Source of the DNA: Mollicutes bacterium | GTDB lineage: Bacteria; Bacillota_I; Bacilli_A; RF39; UBA660 | Direction of reading: 5' to 3' | NCBI GenBank assembly: GCA_004552445.1 | Contig: SFOJ01000011.1 | Location: forward strand, 1-58,378 | DNA length: 58,378 bases | The notes under the pieces: generated by a model | The model's input: the letters and a program-made list of their open reading frames with translations, nothing else | Told to the model about the DNA's origin: nothing | Databases searched by the model: none | Part shown: piece by piece, positions 42,671-51,981 of the stretch | How the letters are laid out: each line of letters starts with the position of its first letter | Position numbering within the stretch: the stretch's first letter is position 1 | Made by a program: the position numbers and the translations under genes

Positions 42671-42817
42671 ACATTTATTCTTATCTTTTAATCTTCTTAG
42701 TGCAGAACCAAGACTACGTCCTAATTCTAGTGCTAAAGTAACCGATCTTACTATAGCATTTATTATAGTGCCAGATATGGCTCCACCTTTTATTTCTTTT
42801 AATTCATTTATTTCCAT
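42659..42817 (-). CDS. Double-glycine leader peptide 2 (bacteriocin-like precursor)
   Basis: 52 residues. Leader MEINELKEIKGG followed by AISGTIINAIVRSVTLALEL, GRSLGSALRRLKDKNKCKYS. The leader fits the ComC/class II bacteriocin rule (ELxxIxGG) in a very short 12-residue form, with cleavage expected after GG by the C39 peptidase transporter encoded just upstream. The ~40-residue mature part has small residues and GxxxG-like spacing (G26-S, 'LGRSLGSAL'), an amphipathic helix pattern and a cationic tail with one Cys. It overlaps peptide 1 by 10 bases and has no ribosome site of its own, so translation is coupled. Too short for common gene callers. Confidence 0.75.
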   Translation of the reverse strand: MEINELKEIKGGAISGTIINAIVRSVTLALELGRSLGSALRRLKDKNKCKYS

Positions 42818-42945
42818 TTGTTACATTTTAAAGGTCTTAAATAACCATCTACTAAACCAATTAGAAATGACACTAATGTTGATCCAATTCCTAATGCTAC
42901 CCAATTTGCACCTCCTTTAATATTAATTAGTTCTTCTTTTTGCAT
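42808..42945 (-). CDS. Double-glycine leader peptide 1 (bacteriocin-like precursor)
   Basis: 45 residues: MQKEELINIKGG leader, then ANWVALGIGSTLVSFLIGLV and DGYLRPLKCNKWK. The leader is the same type as in peptide 2 (ELINIKGG vs ELKEIKGG). The mature part is a hydrophobic Gly-rich helix with GxG and GxxxG-type spacing and a basic Cys-containing tail, as in class IIb two-peptide bacteriocins. The ATG overlaps the stop of the transporter gene (TAATG), with AAGGAG nine bases upstream. The two peptides share a K-C-(N/K) motif near the C-terminus but are otherwise different, as expected for complementary partners. Confidence 0.78.
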   Translation of the reverse strand: MQKEELINIKGGANWVALGIGSTLVSFLIGLVDGYLRPLKCNKWK

Positions 42946-45005
42946 TAAGCCTTACTCCTTTCTAATTTATATTTTTCATTAAACATTTCAATAATTTCTT
43001 GTTTATGCGAAATATAAATAATTGTTTTCTCTTTAAAATAATTGAATAATTTTTTAATTATTTCTTTTTCTTCTTCTACTCCTATTTCACTTAGTGCCTC
43101 ATCTAGAATAATAAATTCACTATCTTTTAAAATACTTCTTGCTAAAATAATTTTTTGTCTTTCTCCACCAGATATATTAAATCCATCTTCTTCTATAATC
43201 ATATTATTTCTTAATTTATTACTATTTCTTAAGGTATCTAAATTACAAATATGAATTACTCTTTCATATTCTTCATCATTTATTCTTCTTCCATATATAA
43301 TGTTATTTCTTAGAGTATCATTTAATATAAAATTATTTTGTGATACGTAAGTCATACTATTAGATATAATATTAGAATCAATATCTTTAATATTTTTATT
43401 ATCTATAAAAATATTACCTTTATAATCATTTAAATATTTTAATAATATTTTTATAATTGTACTTTTTCCATTTCCACTATTTCCATATATTAAAAATTTA
43501 CTTCCGTATTTAATTTTAAAAGAAACATTACTAAAAAGTTCTTTTTCATTAACTAAATAATATAAATTCTTAATTACTATATTGCCTCTTATAATTTTGT
43601 CTGTTTTATTTGTTTCTTCACTTGATACTAATAATAAATCATTAATTCTTCTATATATATTTTTTAAATAATTAATATTTGGTTCTAATTCTAATATATT
43701 TTTTAATGGTTCAGTAAAATAATATATAAGGGAATTAAATAATAAGAAATTTCCAAGTGTCATAATATTTTTGTGTATACAAATAGTACTTATAAATAAA
43801 GATATTATATAAGTTAAATTACTTATTAATTCTTTTAATAATATTTGAAAATTTATTGAATAATCATATATTTTATGAGAATAGTCATTTTTAATATAAG
43901 ATATTTCTATGTTTTTTAATGTGTTATTATTTAGGTTGAGGTTTTTATTAATTTCATAACTATATATACTATCATTTAATGTCTTATTATAGTTTGATTC
44001 ATTTATTAGTATTTCATCTATATGTTTATTGTTTTTATTTTTATATATCAATGTTATTAATATATAAATAGTTATTTCTATAATATAAATTATAAATAGT
44101 TTTATATTTATTTTTAAGAGTAATATAAAACTTATAAAAACTAGTAATATATTTGTGGATATATTTATTATTATTTCTGAAAAACTATCTTTAAATTCTT
44201 TTAAATCGTTTATTCTAGATATTACTTCAGGAGTAGATTTATTCTTGAAGAATTGATAAGGAAGATTAAATAGTTTTTTGATAATATTATTATTTAAATT
44301 AATAGTTAACTTTGAATTAACTTTTATTATTAATTTACCCCTTATATAATTAATAATATTTTTTATTATAGATGTTATTAAAAATGAAATAGTTATTTTA
44401 ATTAATAGACTATAATTATAATTTGGTAATATATAATCTATTATTATAAGTGTAAAATAATTAATTAATATACTAAGTATTATAAGTATTGTTGAGGTGG
44501 ATATAATCATAATCAAATTCTTTTTTTCTAATTTCAAATAATCTATTATTACATCTAATAACTTATTTTTATTAACTAAATTATTTACTTTCTTTACTGG
44601 ATATATAACTAATGATGTTTCTTGATATATTTTTTTGAATTCATCAAATGTCATTTTAGTTATATTACTTCCTGGATCCATTATAGTTAAAGAATTCTTA
44701 TTCACTTTATACACTACTATGAAATGATACATATTATTTTTAATAACATGACATATTATAGGGAAAGATACTTCTGAATTTATTATTTCTTCATATGTAT
44801 AATGTATTCCATAACCATCAAATCCATATAATCTACTTCCATTTATTATGTTATATGCATTAGTTCCATCTACTCCAGTTTTAAGAGTGAAAGTAACTTC
44901 TTCATGAGAGGCCTCGCATCCATAATATTTCATTATAGATAATAAACATGAAGCACCACAATCTTTAAAACCATTTTGTTTAACTATTAACTTTTTATTT
45001 AACAT
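42945..45005 (-). CDS. Peptidase-containing ABC transporter (C39 bacteriocin processing/export)
   Basis: 686 residues. Residues 1-140 are a C39 peptidase: 'VKQNGFKDCGASCLLSIMKY' contains the oxyanion Gln and catalytic Cys17, 'MYHFIVVYKV' the His, and 'LTIMDPGS' the Asp. Six transmembrane helices occupy ~160-440. The nucleotide-binding domain has Walker A 'GNSGNGKST', signature 'NISGGERQKIILARS' and Walker B 'FIILDEALSE'. Such proteins cut the leader after GG and pump out the mature peptide. The two small genes immediately downstream are the evident substrates. No immunity gene, adaptor protein or modifying enzyme is adjacent. A TATAAT lies just ahead of AGGAGG, but a matching -35 was not found. 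Confidence 0.93.
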   Translation of the reverse strand: MLNKKLIVKQNGFKDCGASCLLSIMKYYGCEASHEEVTFTLKTGVDGTNAYNIINGSRLYGFDGYGIHYTYEEIINSEVSFPIICHVIKNNMYHFIVVYKVNKNSLTIMDPGSNITKMTFDEFKKIYQETSLVIYPVKKVNNLVNKNKLLDVIIDYLKLEKKNLIMIISTSTILIILSILINYFTLIIIDYILPNYNYSLLIKITISFLITSIIKNIINYIRGKLIIKVNSKLTINLNNNIIKKLFNLPYQFFKNKSTPEVISRINDLKEFKDSFSEIIINISTNILLVFISFILLLKINIKLFIIYIIEITIYILITLIYKNKNNKHIDEILINESNYNKTLNDSIYSYEINKNLNLNNNTLKNIEISYIKNDYSHKIYDYSINFQILLKELISNLTYIISLFISTICIHKNIMTLGNFLLFNSLIYYFTEPLKNILELEPNINYLKNIYRRINDLLLVSSEETNKTDKIIRGNIVIKNLYYLVNEKELFSNVSFKIKYGSKFLIYGNSGNGKSTIIKILLKYLNDYKGNIFIDNKNIKDIDSNIISNSMTYVSQNNFILNDTLRNNIIYGRRINDEEYERVIHICNLDTLRNSNKLRNNMIIEEDGFNISGGERQKIILARSILKDSEFIILDEALSEIGVEEEKEIIKKLFNYFKEKTIIYISHKQEIIEMFNEKYKLERSKA

Positions 45006-45071
45006 TTAACCCTCCTATTATTATAGTTGGATATAAAATATCAAATCACTTCTTTTTTTAAAATTTTTTTC

Positions 45072-45097
45072 AAAAAAAATAGATCATACGATCTATT
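45072..45097 (-). terminator. Terminator after the BspA-like remnant
   Basis: On the minus strand AATAGATC / GATCTATT with a 4-base loop and eight T. Confidence 0.7.
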
Positions 45098-45629
45098 ATT
45101 GAGGGCAAATATTTACAGGAATACTATTAACTTTGTCTGAATGATTTGCGCCTCTAAAAGCTCTGCAACCTATATTTACATTATAAACGTTTCCATTAAA
45201 TGTAACGTTTTGCAACTTATTTTGGTAAAATGCTTCAGAACCGCTATATCTAACAGAAGATGGAATAGTAACTTCAGTTAGCTCATTATTATAAAATGCA
45301 GAATGACCTATATCAATTAAAGTATTAGGTAAAACAACTGAAGTTAATCTTTCAAGATTGCAACGTGCGTCCATTTTTTTGATATAAGATTCATCATTAT
45401 TTTTATAATCTAGAAATTTTACTTTATATTCGTTATTATCTGTTTTTGAACTTGTTACCCAATTACAAGTTTGAAAAGCATAACTATTTATAGTGGTAAC
45501 ATTATATCCATTTATTTTTGAAGGAATTACTACATCAGTACCACAACTAGTATTATATCCGGTTATAGAAATGATAGTATTAGGATTTCTTTTTGTTACC
45601 TTTAATCCTACTTTTTCATAAAAATCCTT
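45096..45629 (-). pseudogene. BspA-like leucine-rich-repeat remnant (head missing)
   Basis: The frame is open for 178 codons after a TAA at 45632-45630, but only the last 92 codons follow an ATG and no ribosome site is seen. The sequence reads as a surface repeat protein: 'VVLPNTLIDIGHSAFYNNEL', 'VTIPSSVRYSGSEAFYQNKL', with the end 'CRAFRGANHSDKVNSI' nearly matching the end of the neighbouring gene ('CDAFRGDEHSKEVNSI'). It lacks the pilin-like head. It is most likely the 3' part of a duplicated copy of the 45656-47254 gene, kept as a fragment or as a donor of sequence variation. Confidence 0.7.
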
Positions 45630-45655
45630 TTAACCATTTTTTTCATAACGAATTC

Positions 45656-47254
45656 TTATTTGCACACACCACCTATGCTATTAACCTCCTTTGAATGTTC
45701 ATCACCTCTAAATGCATCACACTCTATACTAATATTATTAACATTCCCTTCAAAAGTAACACTTTGAAGTTTATTGTTCGCAAATGCATTATATTTTATC
45801 TCTTTTACTCTTTTAGGAATTGTTATGGATTTTAGATTATTGCCAAAGAAGGCTTTATATTCAACTATTTCAAGAGTATCTGGAAGTTCAACACTATTTA
45901 TTCCCATTCCTTCTATTCTACACAACATAGGTTTTATCTCGTATTTATTTTTACTACTTGTAGGTTTAACAATACTGCTACTGCACCCAACTGTAAATGC
46001 ATTTGAACCAATTTCAGTAACATCTTGACCATTTATTTGTTTTGGAATGGCAACATTCATTGGACATCTTGCTTGACTTGAGTCATTGTTTACATAGTAA
46101 TAATAATGTTCTATGGTTCCATTATTAAATGCAAAACATCTACTATCAGTTTCATTGAAAACTGTTATCTTTCTTGTTAATTTTCTTATTCCTTTGTCAG
46201 TCTTAATAATATAATTGTATTTATAAGTACCAGGTATATCTTTTAATCTTGTATAACTAAAATATTCATCACGATTTAACTGCTTTCCATTATTCATAAT
46301 ACCAGCATCTTTATAGTCTTTAACTTTATTTGTTTTGATAGAAATTTCTTTATTTCCAATCAAATTTAATGAATTTTTGCTTTCTATTTTTTCAATTTCA
46401 AATCCCAAATTTTTATCTCCACTATTTATTTTTGATCCGAAATAATAATTTTGTGCTTTTGTAACATTAATAATTCCCTCGATTTTCATTTCTTCTCTAT
46501 TGACATAGTAACTTTCAAACAGTTTTGTTGGATTAAAGTTGTTGTTATTAATCATATCATCATTTAATCCAAACTCGGTAGCATTATGCCAAACTATTTT
46601 ATATTTTCCGAGCATATTATTGGTAAAATTAATTTTAAATAAATATTCTGAACTATCACTTGTATTGTTTAATATCATATTATCACTATAACTAATTTTG
46701 GAAATACTATCATTGTAATATGTTTTTGCTTCATCTTTTTCAGTATCACTTGGTGTTTCATCTATAACTTTGGTAAACAAATCAATGTATTCATCTGCTG
46801 TTAGCATTTTAAATAATGGTACATTTATTTTGCTGTTTTTTACTAATGTTTCATCTAATGATTCGTCCTCTACTTTTATTTCTTTTAATTTATCTAAATC
46901 AATAAGTGTACCAGATTCTCCATCATCAGTTACATCTACCATTAGGTAATTGCTGTATTGTCCGTTTCCTAGTGCATCTACTATTACTGTAGAACCTTCA
47001 ATACTTGCAGTGCAATCTTCAAATGAATTACCTGATAATAAACTATTGCAATCAAATGTTTTTGTATTATTCCCGCTAACAAATAACTTTTGTTTGGATA
47101 CTTGTGCTACCTTTCTAACTTGTGTTTCGAACGCGTTTCTTTTGGCATTATTAAATAAATTTATTACATTAGGAAGTGCAATAATTACTAATATTGCTAA
47201 TATTGCTATTACCGCAAGTAATTCAACTAATGTAAAACCTTTTCTATTTTTCAT
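45656..47254 (-). CDS. Pilin-headed BspA-like leucine-rich-repeat surface protein
   Basis: 532 residues. Prepilin signal G|FTLVELLAVIAILAILVIIALP at 5-27, pilin-like helix to ~60, a long middle region with a possible Ig-like segment (about 300-370, 'GNKEISIKTNKVKDYKDAG'), and at ~375-532 BspA-type repeats ('IEHYYYYVNNDSSQARC', 'IPKQINGQDVTEIGSNAF', 'SVELPDTLEIVEYKAFFGNN', 'SITIPKRVKEIKYNAFANNK'). In the family such repeats mediate adhesion; the head predicts anchoring by the type IV pilus/pseudopilus route. An extended -10 (TGATATACT) precedes it. A partial copy follows directly downstream. Confidence 0.8.
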   Translation of the reverse strand: MKNRKGFTLVELLAVIAILAILVIIALPNVINLFNNAKRNAFETQVRKVAQVSKQKLFVSGNNTKTFDCNSLLSGNSFEDCTASIEGSTVIVDALGNGQYSNYLMVDVTDDGESGTLIDLDKLKEIKVEDESLDETLVKNSKINVPLFKMLTADEYIDLFTKVIDETPSDTEKDEAKTYYNDSISKISYSDNMILNNTSDSSEYLFKINFTNNMLGKYKIVWHNATEFGLNDDMINNNNFNPTKLFESYYVNREEMKIEGIINVTKAQNYYFGSKINSGDKNLGFEIEKIESKNSLNLIGNKEISIKTNKVKDYKDAGIMNNGKQLNRDEYFSYTRLKDIPGTYKYNYIIKTDKGIRKLTRKITVFNETDSRCFAFNNGTIEHYYYYVNNDSSQARCPMNVAIPKQINGQDVTEIGSNAFTVGCSSSIVKPTSSKNKYEIKPMLCRIEGMGINSVELPDTLEIVEYKAFFGNNLKSITIPKRVKEIKYNAFANNKLQSVTFEGNVNNISIECDAFRGDEHSKEVNSIGGVCK

Positions 47255-47328
47255 TTCTTCAACTCCTATTATATATAAAGTATATCATATATTTATTTTT
47301 ATTAAAACACCTGGCATATTAAAATAAC

Positions 47329-47357
47329 GTGACAAATAGATTTAAATGTGTTATAAT
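47329..47357 (+). promoter_or_regulatory. Promoter of the 47389 gene
   Basis: GTGACA (47329-47334), 17-base spacer, TATAAT (47352-47357). Confidence 0.7.
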
Positions 47358-47388
47358 ATGCATCGTCATGAAAAAGGGGGAATTTAAA

Positions 47389-47961
47389 ATGAATTTAATG
47401 CCAACAATAGATAAATATATAATGACATCGATTAAAGTTAGTGAACTTGAAGATTTAATAGTAGATACAGAAAGACAAATAGTTAGAACTACTGTAAAAA
47501 GAGGTATAGCTTATAGTAATGGTCAAGTTAGAACAATGGATTCTTTAGATGAAACTTTAGATTCATATAAAGCTACTAAAAAGCAAGCATATAGAGAATT
47601 AAATGATGCTGCTAGAATACAAGATCAAACTAGAAGAACTTATATTAATGCTTCTAGTAAAATGACTGAAAGTGAAATTAAAGAATTAGTTCGTGCTTTA
47701 CAAGAAAAGTTTCTTGCTAATGAAAAAAGAAAAGAAGAATTAGTTAAAAGAAGAAATTGGGCTATTATTAAAACTACTGAAGTTAATGTTAATGGAGATG
47801 AAGTTGGAGCTAATAAATATACTCAAGTTAGTGTTAGCTGTTTTGTTGAAACTAAAAGAATCGATGATATGCAATTACATTATATAGAAGTTATTAATAA
47901 TTTAAATCAAATATTAAATAATTCTAGAAGATTAGAACTTACTAGTCCTAGAAATAATTAA
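47389..47961 (+). CDS. Hypothetical coiled-coil protein
   Basis: 190 residues from the ATG at 47389, chosen because GGGGG stands ahead of it and a promoter overlaps the longer frame. Mostly helical and charged ('IKVSELEDLIVDTERQIVRT', 'SEIKELVRALQEKFLANEKR'), no membrane segment, no Cys pairs. A short beta-like segment lies near 140-155. Family not recognised. It is a single-gene unit with its own promoter and terminator, divergent from the pilin-BspA gene. Confidence 0.65.
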   Translation: MNLMPTIDKYIMTSIKVSELEDLIVDTERQIVRTTVKRGIAYSNGQVRTMDSLDETLDSYKATKKQAYRELNDAARIQDQTRRTYINASSKMTESEIKELVRALQEKFLANEKRKEELVKRRNWAIIKTTEVNVNGDEVGANKYTQVSVSCFVETKRIDDMQLHYIEVINNLNQILNNSRRLELTSPRNN

Positions 47962-47988
47962 TCATTCACTTGTGTGAGTGATTTTTTT
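47960..47988 (+). terminator. Terminator after the 47389 gene
   Basis: ATCATTCAC / GTGAGTGAT (one G-U), 4-base loop, seven T. Confidence 0.75.
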
Positions 47989-47992
47989 ATAA

Positions 47993-48016
47993 ATAAAAAC
48001 TAGCTTATGCTAGTTT
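47993..48016 (-). terminator. Terminator after rpe
   Basis: On the minus strand AAACTAGC / GCTAGTTT, 4-base loop, then T4-5; ends the rlmN-to-rpe run and overlaps the rpe stop. Confidence 0.65.
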
Positions 48017-48643
48017 CTTTAACGTATTTATATTGTTTACTATGTCTTTATGAATATATGAAGCAGATACTAACATGTCTATTCCTTTTTGAAGACATAG
48101 TTTTCCAGTTTCATCATTTATTCCACCATCTACAGATATAATTGTTTTTACATTTTGTCTAAGTATTTCATTTTTTAATCTTTCTATTTTATCAAGTGTA
48201 CTTTCTATAAATGATTGTCCACTTTTACCTGGATGTACACTCATTATTAATACTTCATCTATTCTTGATAAATATGGAAATACTACTTCTTCACTTGTTT
48301 CAGGATTAATAGCAATTCCAACTTTTAAACCATATTTTTTTATTTCATTAATCATCTTATCTATATCTTTTACTGCTTCATAGTGAAATGCTATATAGTT
48401 TGTATTTAATAATGCAAATTCTTCTATATATTTAGATGGATTTTCTACCATTAAGTGTACATCTAAAGGTAATTTTGAACAACTTGTTATCTTTTTTATT
48501 TCACTTACAGTCCAAGTTTTGTTTTCAACATATTTTCCATCCATTATATCAATATGTATATAATCTGCTTTTGTATTATCTAGTTTTTTAACAATATCTA
48601 CTGGTTTTATACTATTTGATAGTATTGAAACGCTTACTTTCAT
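48005..48643 (-). CDS. rpe: Ribulose-phosphate 3-epimerase
   Basis: 212 residues. TIM-barrel signatures: 'ADYIHIDIMDGKYVENKTW' near 30-48, 'LDVHLMVENPSKYI' near 60, 'VLIMSVHPGKSGQSFI' near 130 and 'TIISVDGGINDETG' near 165. It interconverts ribulose-5-P and xylulose-5-P. It overlaps rsgA by 32 bases; the order rsgA-rpe is conserved in Bacillota. Confidence 0.95.
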   Translation of the reverse strand: MKVSVSILSNSIKPVDIVKKLDNTKADYIHIDIMDGKYVENKTWTVSEIKKITSCSKLPLDVHLMVENPSKYIEEFALLNTNYIAFHYEAVKDIDKMINEIKKYGLKVGIAINPETSEEVVFPYLSRIDEVLIMSVHPGKSGQSFIESTLDKIERLKNEILRQNVKTIISVDGGINDETGKLCLQKGIDMLVSASYIHKDIVNNINTLKKLA

Positions 48644-49469
48644 ATTTTGTTTCCTCCATGAATTTTAAATAATTTTCATATCTCCATTTTGGTATTTTAC
48701 CATTTTCTACCATTTTAATTATTACACAACCATCTTCTTTTACATGTGTACATGTTCTATATTTACATGGTTTGTTAAAATCACTATAATATTTTTTTAT
48801 TTCTTTTGCTGGAATATTTATTTCAAGTGAACTAAATCCAGGAGTATCTGCGATAAGTCCATCATTTACTTCTAAAAGTTCTACTAATCTTGTAGTATGT
48901 TTACCTCTTCCTAAAGATAATGAAACTTCACCAGTTTTTAATTTTAAAGAAGCATCCACTTTATTCAATAAAGAAGATTTTCCACTACCGGTTTGTCCAC
49001 ATAAAGCAACTGTTGAATTTTTAAATTCTTTTTTTATTTTTGCTATACTTGTATTTATATATACTTTTATACCTATTTTTCTATAATAGTTCATATATTT
49101 TCTTACTTCTGCTTTTTCTTTTATAGTAATCATATCTGTTTTTGTTATTATTATGATTGGCTCTATATTATTATAATTTGCTATAAGTAAGAACTTATCT
49201 ATTAAATAATCAGAAAAAACTGGAATAGATGTACTCATAACAATAAGAAGTTTATCTATATTTGCTATAAGTGGTCTTTCCAGATAGTTTTTTCTAGGTT
49301 CAACTTTTTCTATTGTTTTATTATTAATATCTACTATTACATTATCACCAACAACTGGGGAAACTTTTTGATTACGTAGTTTTCCTCTAGTTCTAGTATC
49401 TATTATTGTGTTATTTTCTAATAAAACTCTGTGTATGTATTTATTAATACATATTATTTTACCTTTCAT
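48612..49469 (-). CDS. rsgA: Ribosome small-subunit-dependent GTPase RsgA
   Basis: 285 residues. An N-terminal OB-fold (1-60), a circularly permuted GTPase with G4 'IITKTDM' before G1 'GQTGSGKSSLLNKV' and G3 'DTPGFSS', and a C-terminal zinc knuckle 'CKYRTCTHVKEDGCVI' (about 243-258). It acts in late 30S assembly. It follows prkC by one base. Confidence 0.96.
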   Translation of the reverse strand: MKGKIICINKYIHRVLLENNTIIDTRTRGKLRNQKVSPVVGDNVIVDINNKTIEKVEPRKNYLERPLIANIDKLLIVMSTSIPVFSDYLIDKFLLIANYNNIEPIIIITKTDMITIKEKAEVRKYMNYYRKIGIKVYINTSIAKIKKEFKNSTVALCGQTGSGKSSLLNKVDASLKLKTGEVSLSLGRGKHTTRLVELLEVNDGLIADTPGFSSLEINIPAKEIKKYYSDFNKPCKYRTCTHVKEDGCVIIKMVENGKIPKWRYENYLKFMEETKYESKRFNTIK

Positions 49470-49470
49470 A

Positions 49471-51228
49471 TTAGTCCCCTGTTTCGTCGTTAGGGTCTCC
49501 TTCAGTAATTGATTCTGGTGCTCGTGAAATAGTTATTACTAACGTTGCTCCAGGTGTTACTACTGATTTAGCTGCCCTACTTTGTTTAATAATTGTTCCT
49601 TCTGGAACAGTTTCACTTTCTTGATATTTATATTCTAATTTTAATTCGTGCTTACTTGCAAATTCTTCTATTTGATCAAGAGTATAACCATTAGTGAAAT
49701 CTGGGTATTTGTATTCTACTTTAGGAATGAATATTTTTATTTGACTTCCTAGTTTACTTGATTCACCAGCTGCGGGTTCAGTTCTTAAAACTGTGTCTTC
49801 TGTTACTTTTTTATCTTCACTTACTATTTCTTCTTCAACTGTTACATTACACTCACATTGTGCTTCTATTTTTCCTTTAGCTTCTAAATAATTCTTTCCA
49901 GTAAAATCTTCAACAATATAAACTGCTGCTCCTGAAGAAATGTAAATTATAACTCTTGTTCCTGATTTTCTCTTTGAACCTATTTCTGGACTAGTTTTAA
50001 CTACTTTTCCTTTTTCTACTGTATCACTTGGTGCATATTTATATTCAGGATCAACATCGAATCCTAAATCAGTTAGTTCATTTGCTGCTTCAGTTGGTTC
50101 TTTATTAACTACATTTGGTATTTCTACATTTTTAACTTTAGTTTTTTCAAAGTAAATTGTCATACCTATTGTTACAGTTAATACTAATGCAGTAAATATA
50201 CTTGCAATAATTATTAATGTTTTATTGCCTCTTTTATCTTCTTCTAAGAAGTCATCTTCTTCAGATGCTTTTGTTTTTTTCTTCTTAGTTGGTTCTTCCT
50301 TTTTTAGATTTTCTAATTCTTTATCTAGAACTTTTGTTTCTTCTAAATCGTTCTCTGGATATGGATAAACATATCTTTTTTCACTTTGTCTTGATTCATC
50401 TAATGCAGTTTTTAAGTCTTCATGCATTGCTCTTGCATCAGTATATCTATTCTTTGGATTTTTGGCTGTTGCTTTAATAATAACATTTTCTATAGATTGA
50501 GGTATACTGCTATTAAATTTTCTTACACTTGGAAGTGGTTCTTTTAAATGTTTTAAAGCTATTTCTACAGCATTATCTCCTTTATATGGAACAAGTCCAG
50601 TTAAAAGTTCATACATCATTATTCCCATTGAATAAATATCACTTCTTATAGTTGATCCTTTTCCATTTGCTTGTTCTGGTGGTAGATAATGAACTGTTCC
50701 CATTACTGAGTTTGTTTGTGTAAGTTGTGTTGAATTTAATGCTGTTGCTACTCCAAAATCAGTTATCTTTATCATACCATTTGAAAGTATCATTATATTT
50801 TGAGGTTTTATATCTCTATGAATAATATAGGCATCATGTGCATGCGCCATTCCATCTGTTACTTGTAACATAATATCTACTACTTCAGTAACTGATAAAT
50901 GTCCTCTTTTCTTTAATACTTGTTTTAGAGTCATTCCATCTACGTATTCCATTACTATATAATATTGACCGTCATCTTCTCCAACATCATACATTTCTAC
51001 TATATTTGGATGACTTAAACTTGATGCTGAAAGTGCTTCTCTTTGGAATCTACGAACAAATTTTTCGTCATTTGCTAAATCCCCTCTTAATACTTTAACA
51101 GCAACATTTCTATCAAGGATAGTGTCATGAGCTAAATATACATTTGCCATTCCACCTTCTCCAAGTGTCTTAATAATTTGATATCTATCGTTTATTTTAG
51201 AACCTTTTACTATCACACTATTCACCAC
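49471..51228 (-). CDS. prkC: PASTA-domain Ser/Thr protein kinase PrkC
   Basis: 585 residues. Kinase domain 1-270: 'LGEGGMANVYLAHD', VAIK-type Lys in 'VAVKVLRGD', catalytic loop 'YIIHRDIKPQNIMI', DFG in 'KITDFGVATALN'. A transmembrane helix (about 338-360, 'TLIIIASIFTALVLTVTIGM') and three PASTA domains (about 365-570) follow. In the family it senses muropeptides or lipid II and signals to growth, wall synthesis and germination. It overlaps prpC, its phosphatase, by 11 bases. Confidence 0.96.
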   Translation of the reverse strand: MVNSVIVKGSKINDRYQIIKTLGEGGMANVYLAHDTILDRNVAVKVLRGDLANDEKFVRRFQREALSASSLSHPNIVEMYDVGEDDGQYYIVMEYVDGMTLKQVLKKRGHLSVTEVVDIMLQVTDGMAHAHDAYIIHRDIKPQNIMILSNGMIKITDFGVATALNSTQLTQTNSVMGTVHYLPPEQANGKGSTIRSDIYSMGIMMYELLTGLVPYKGDNAVEIALKHLKEPLPSVRKFNSSIPQSIENVIIKATAKNPKNRYTDARAMHEDLKTALDESRQSEKRYVYPYPENDLEETKVLDKELENLKKEEPTKKKKTKASEEDDFLEEDKRGNKTLIIIASIFTALVLTVTIGMTIYFEKTKVKNVEIPNVVNKEPTEAANELTDLGFDVDPEYKYAPSDTVEKGKVVKTSPEIGSKRKSGTRVIIYISSGAAVYIVEDFTGKNYLEAKGKIEAQCECNVTVEEEIVSEDKKVTEDTVLRTEPAAGESSKLGSQIKIFIPKVEYKYPDFTNGYTLDQIEEFASKHELKLEYKYQESETVPEGTIIKQSRAAKSVVTPGATLVITISRAPESITEGDPNDETGD

Positions 51229-51955
51229 TCATTCTTGCATAAGCAATTGTAATATTATCATTTCCCCCACGAGTATTAGCTTTCATAATTAATTTATCTA
51301 CTTGCTCCTCTATATCTAATTCATTATCATTTAATACTTTTTCCATTTGTTCTACAGTTAACATATTAGTAAGTCCATCACTACATAAGAAAATTCCATC
51401 TACTGTACGTTCTACATCGAAAATATCCATTTCTATTGTTTCTGCTGCACCTAATGCTTTCATAAGTACATTCTTTTGTGGATGATTTTTTGCTGCATTT
51501 TCTGTTAATTCTCCATTTTCTAATAATATATTTACTAATGTATGGTCCTTAGTAACTTTGTAAAGTTTACCTTTTTTATATACGAAACCACTTGAATCAC
51601 CAACGTTTCCAAATAGTAAGAAATCATTAGTTAATATTGAACAAACACAAGTTGTACCTAATCCACTTGCATCTATATGTTCTTCAGAATATTTTAATAT
51701 TTTAATATTTACTTCATCTATTATTTCTTTTAACCAAATTACTGCCTCTTCTTTAGTACCTATACTTGATAATTCAGCAAATCTTTTACCAAGCTCAGTT
51801 ACCACTAAGGAGCTAGCAACTTCTCCAGCTTTATGTCCACCCATTCCATCAGCTACTACTAATAAATACTCACCACTCATATTTTTAATAATTGTTACTG
51901 AGTCTTCATTGTGGCTTCTAACTTTTCCTGGGTCAGTTTGATAACAAGTCTTCAT
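51218..51955 (-). CDS. prpC: PP2C-type protein phosphatase PrpC
   Basis: 245 residues. PP2C metal motifs: 'RSHNEDSV' near 13, 'LVVADGMGGHKAGEVAS' near 32, 'DHTLVN', 'GIFLCSDGLTNML' near 190 and 'GGNDNITIAYA' near 230. It reverses PrkC phosphorylation. Classic prpC-prkC pairing downstream of rlmN. Confidence 0.95.
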   Translation of the reverse strand: MKTCYQTDPGKVRSHNEDSVTIIKNMSGEYLLVVADGMGGHKAGEVASSLVVTELGKRFAELSSIGTKEEAVIWLKEIIDEVNIKILKYSEEHIDASGLGTTCVCSILTNDFLLFGNVGDSSGFVYKKGKLYKVTKDHTLVNILLENGELTENAAKNHPQKNVLMKALGAAETIEMDIFDVERTVDGIFLCSDGLTNMLTVEQMEKVLNDNELDIEEQVDKLIMKANTRGGNDNITIAYARMSGE

Positions 51956-51981
51956 ATTTCACCTTCTTTTGTTAATGTAAA

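Noticed and set aside
45006..45095. Further small peptide genes upstream of the C39 transporter
   Set aside because: The gap holds only promoter-like sequence, a ribosome site and the terminator of the next unit; no frame with a GG leader exists there.
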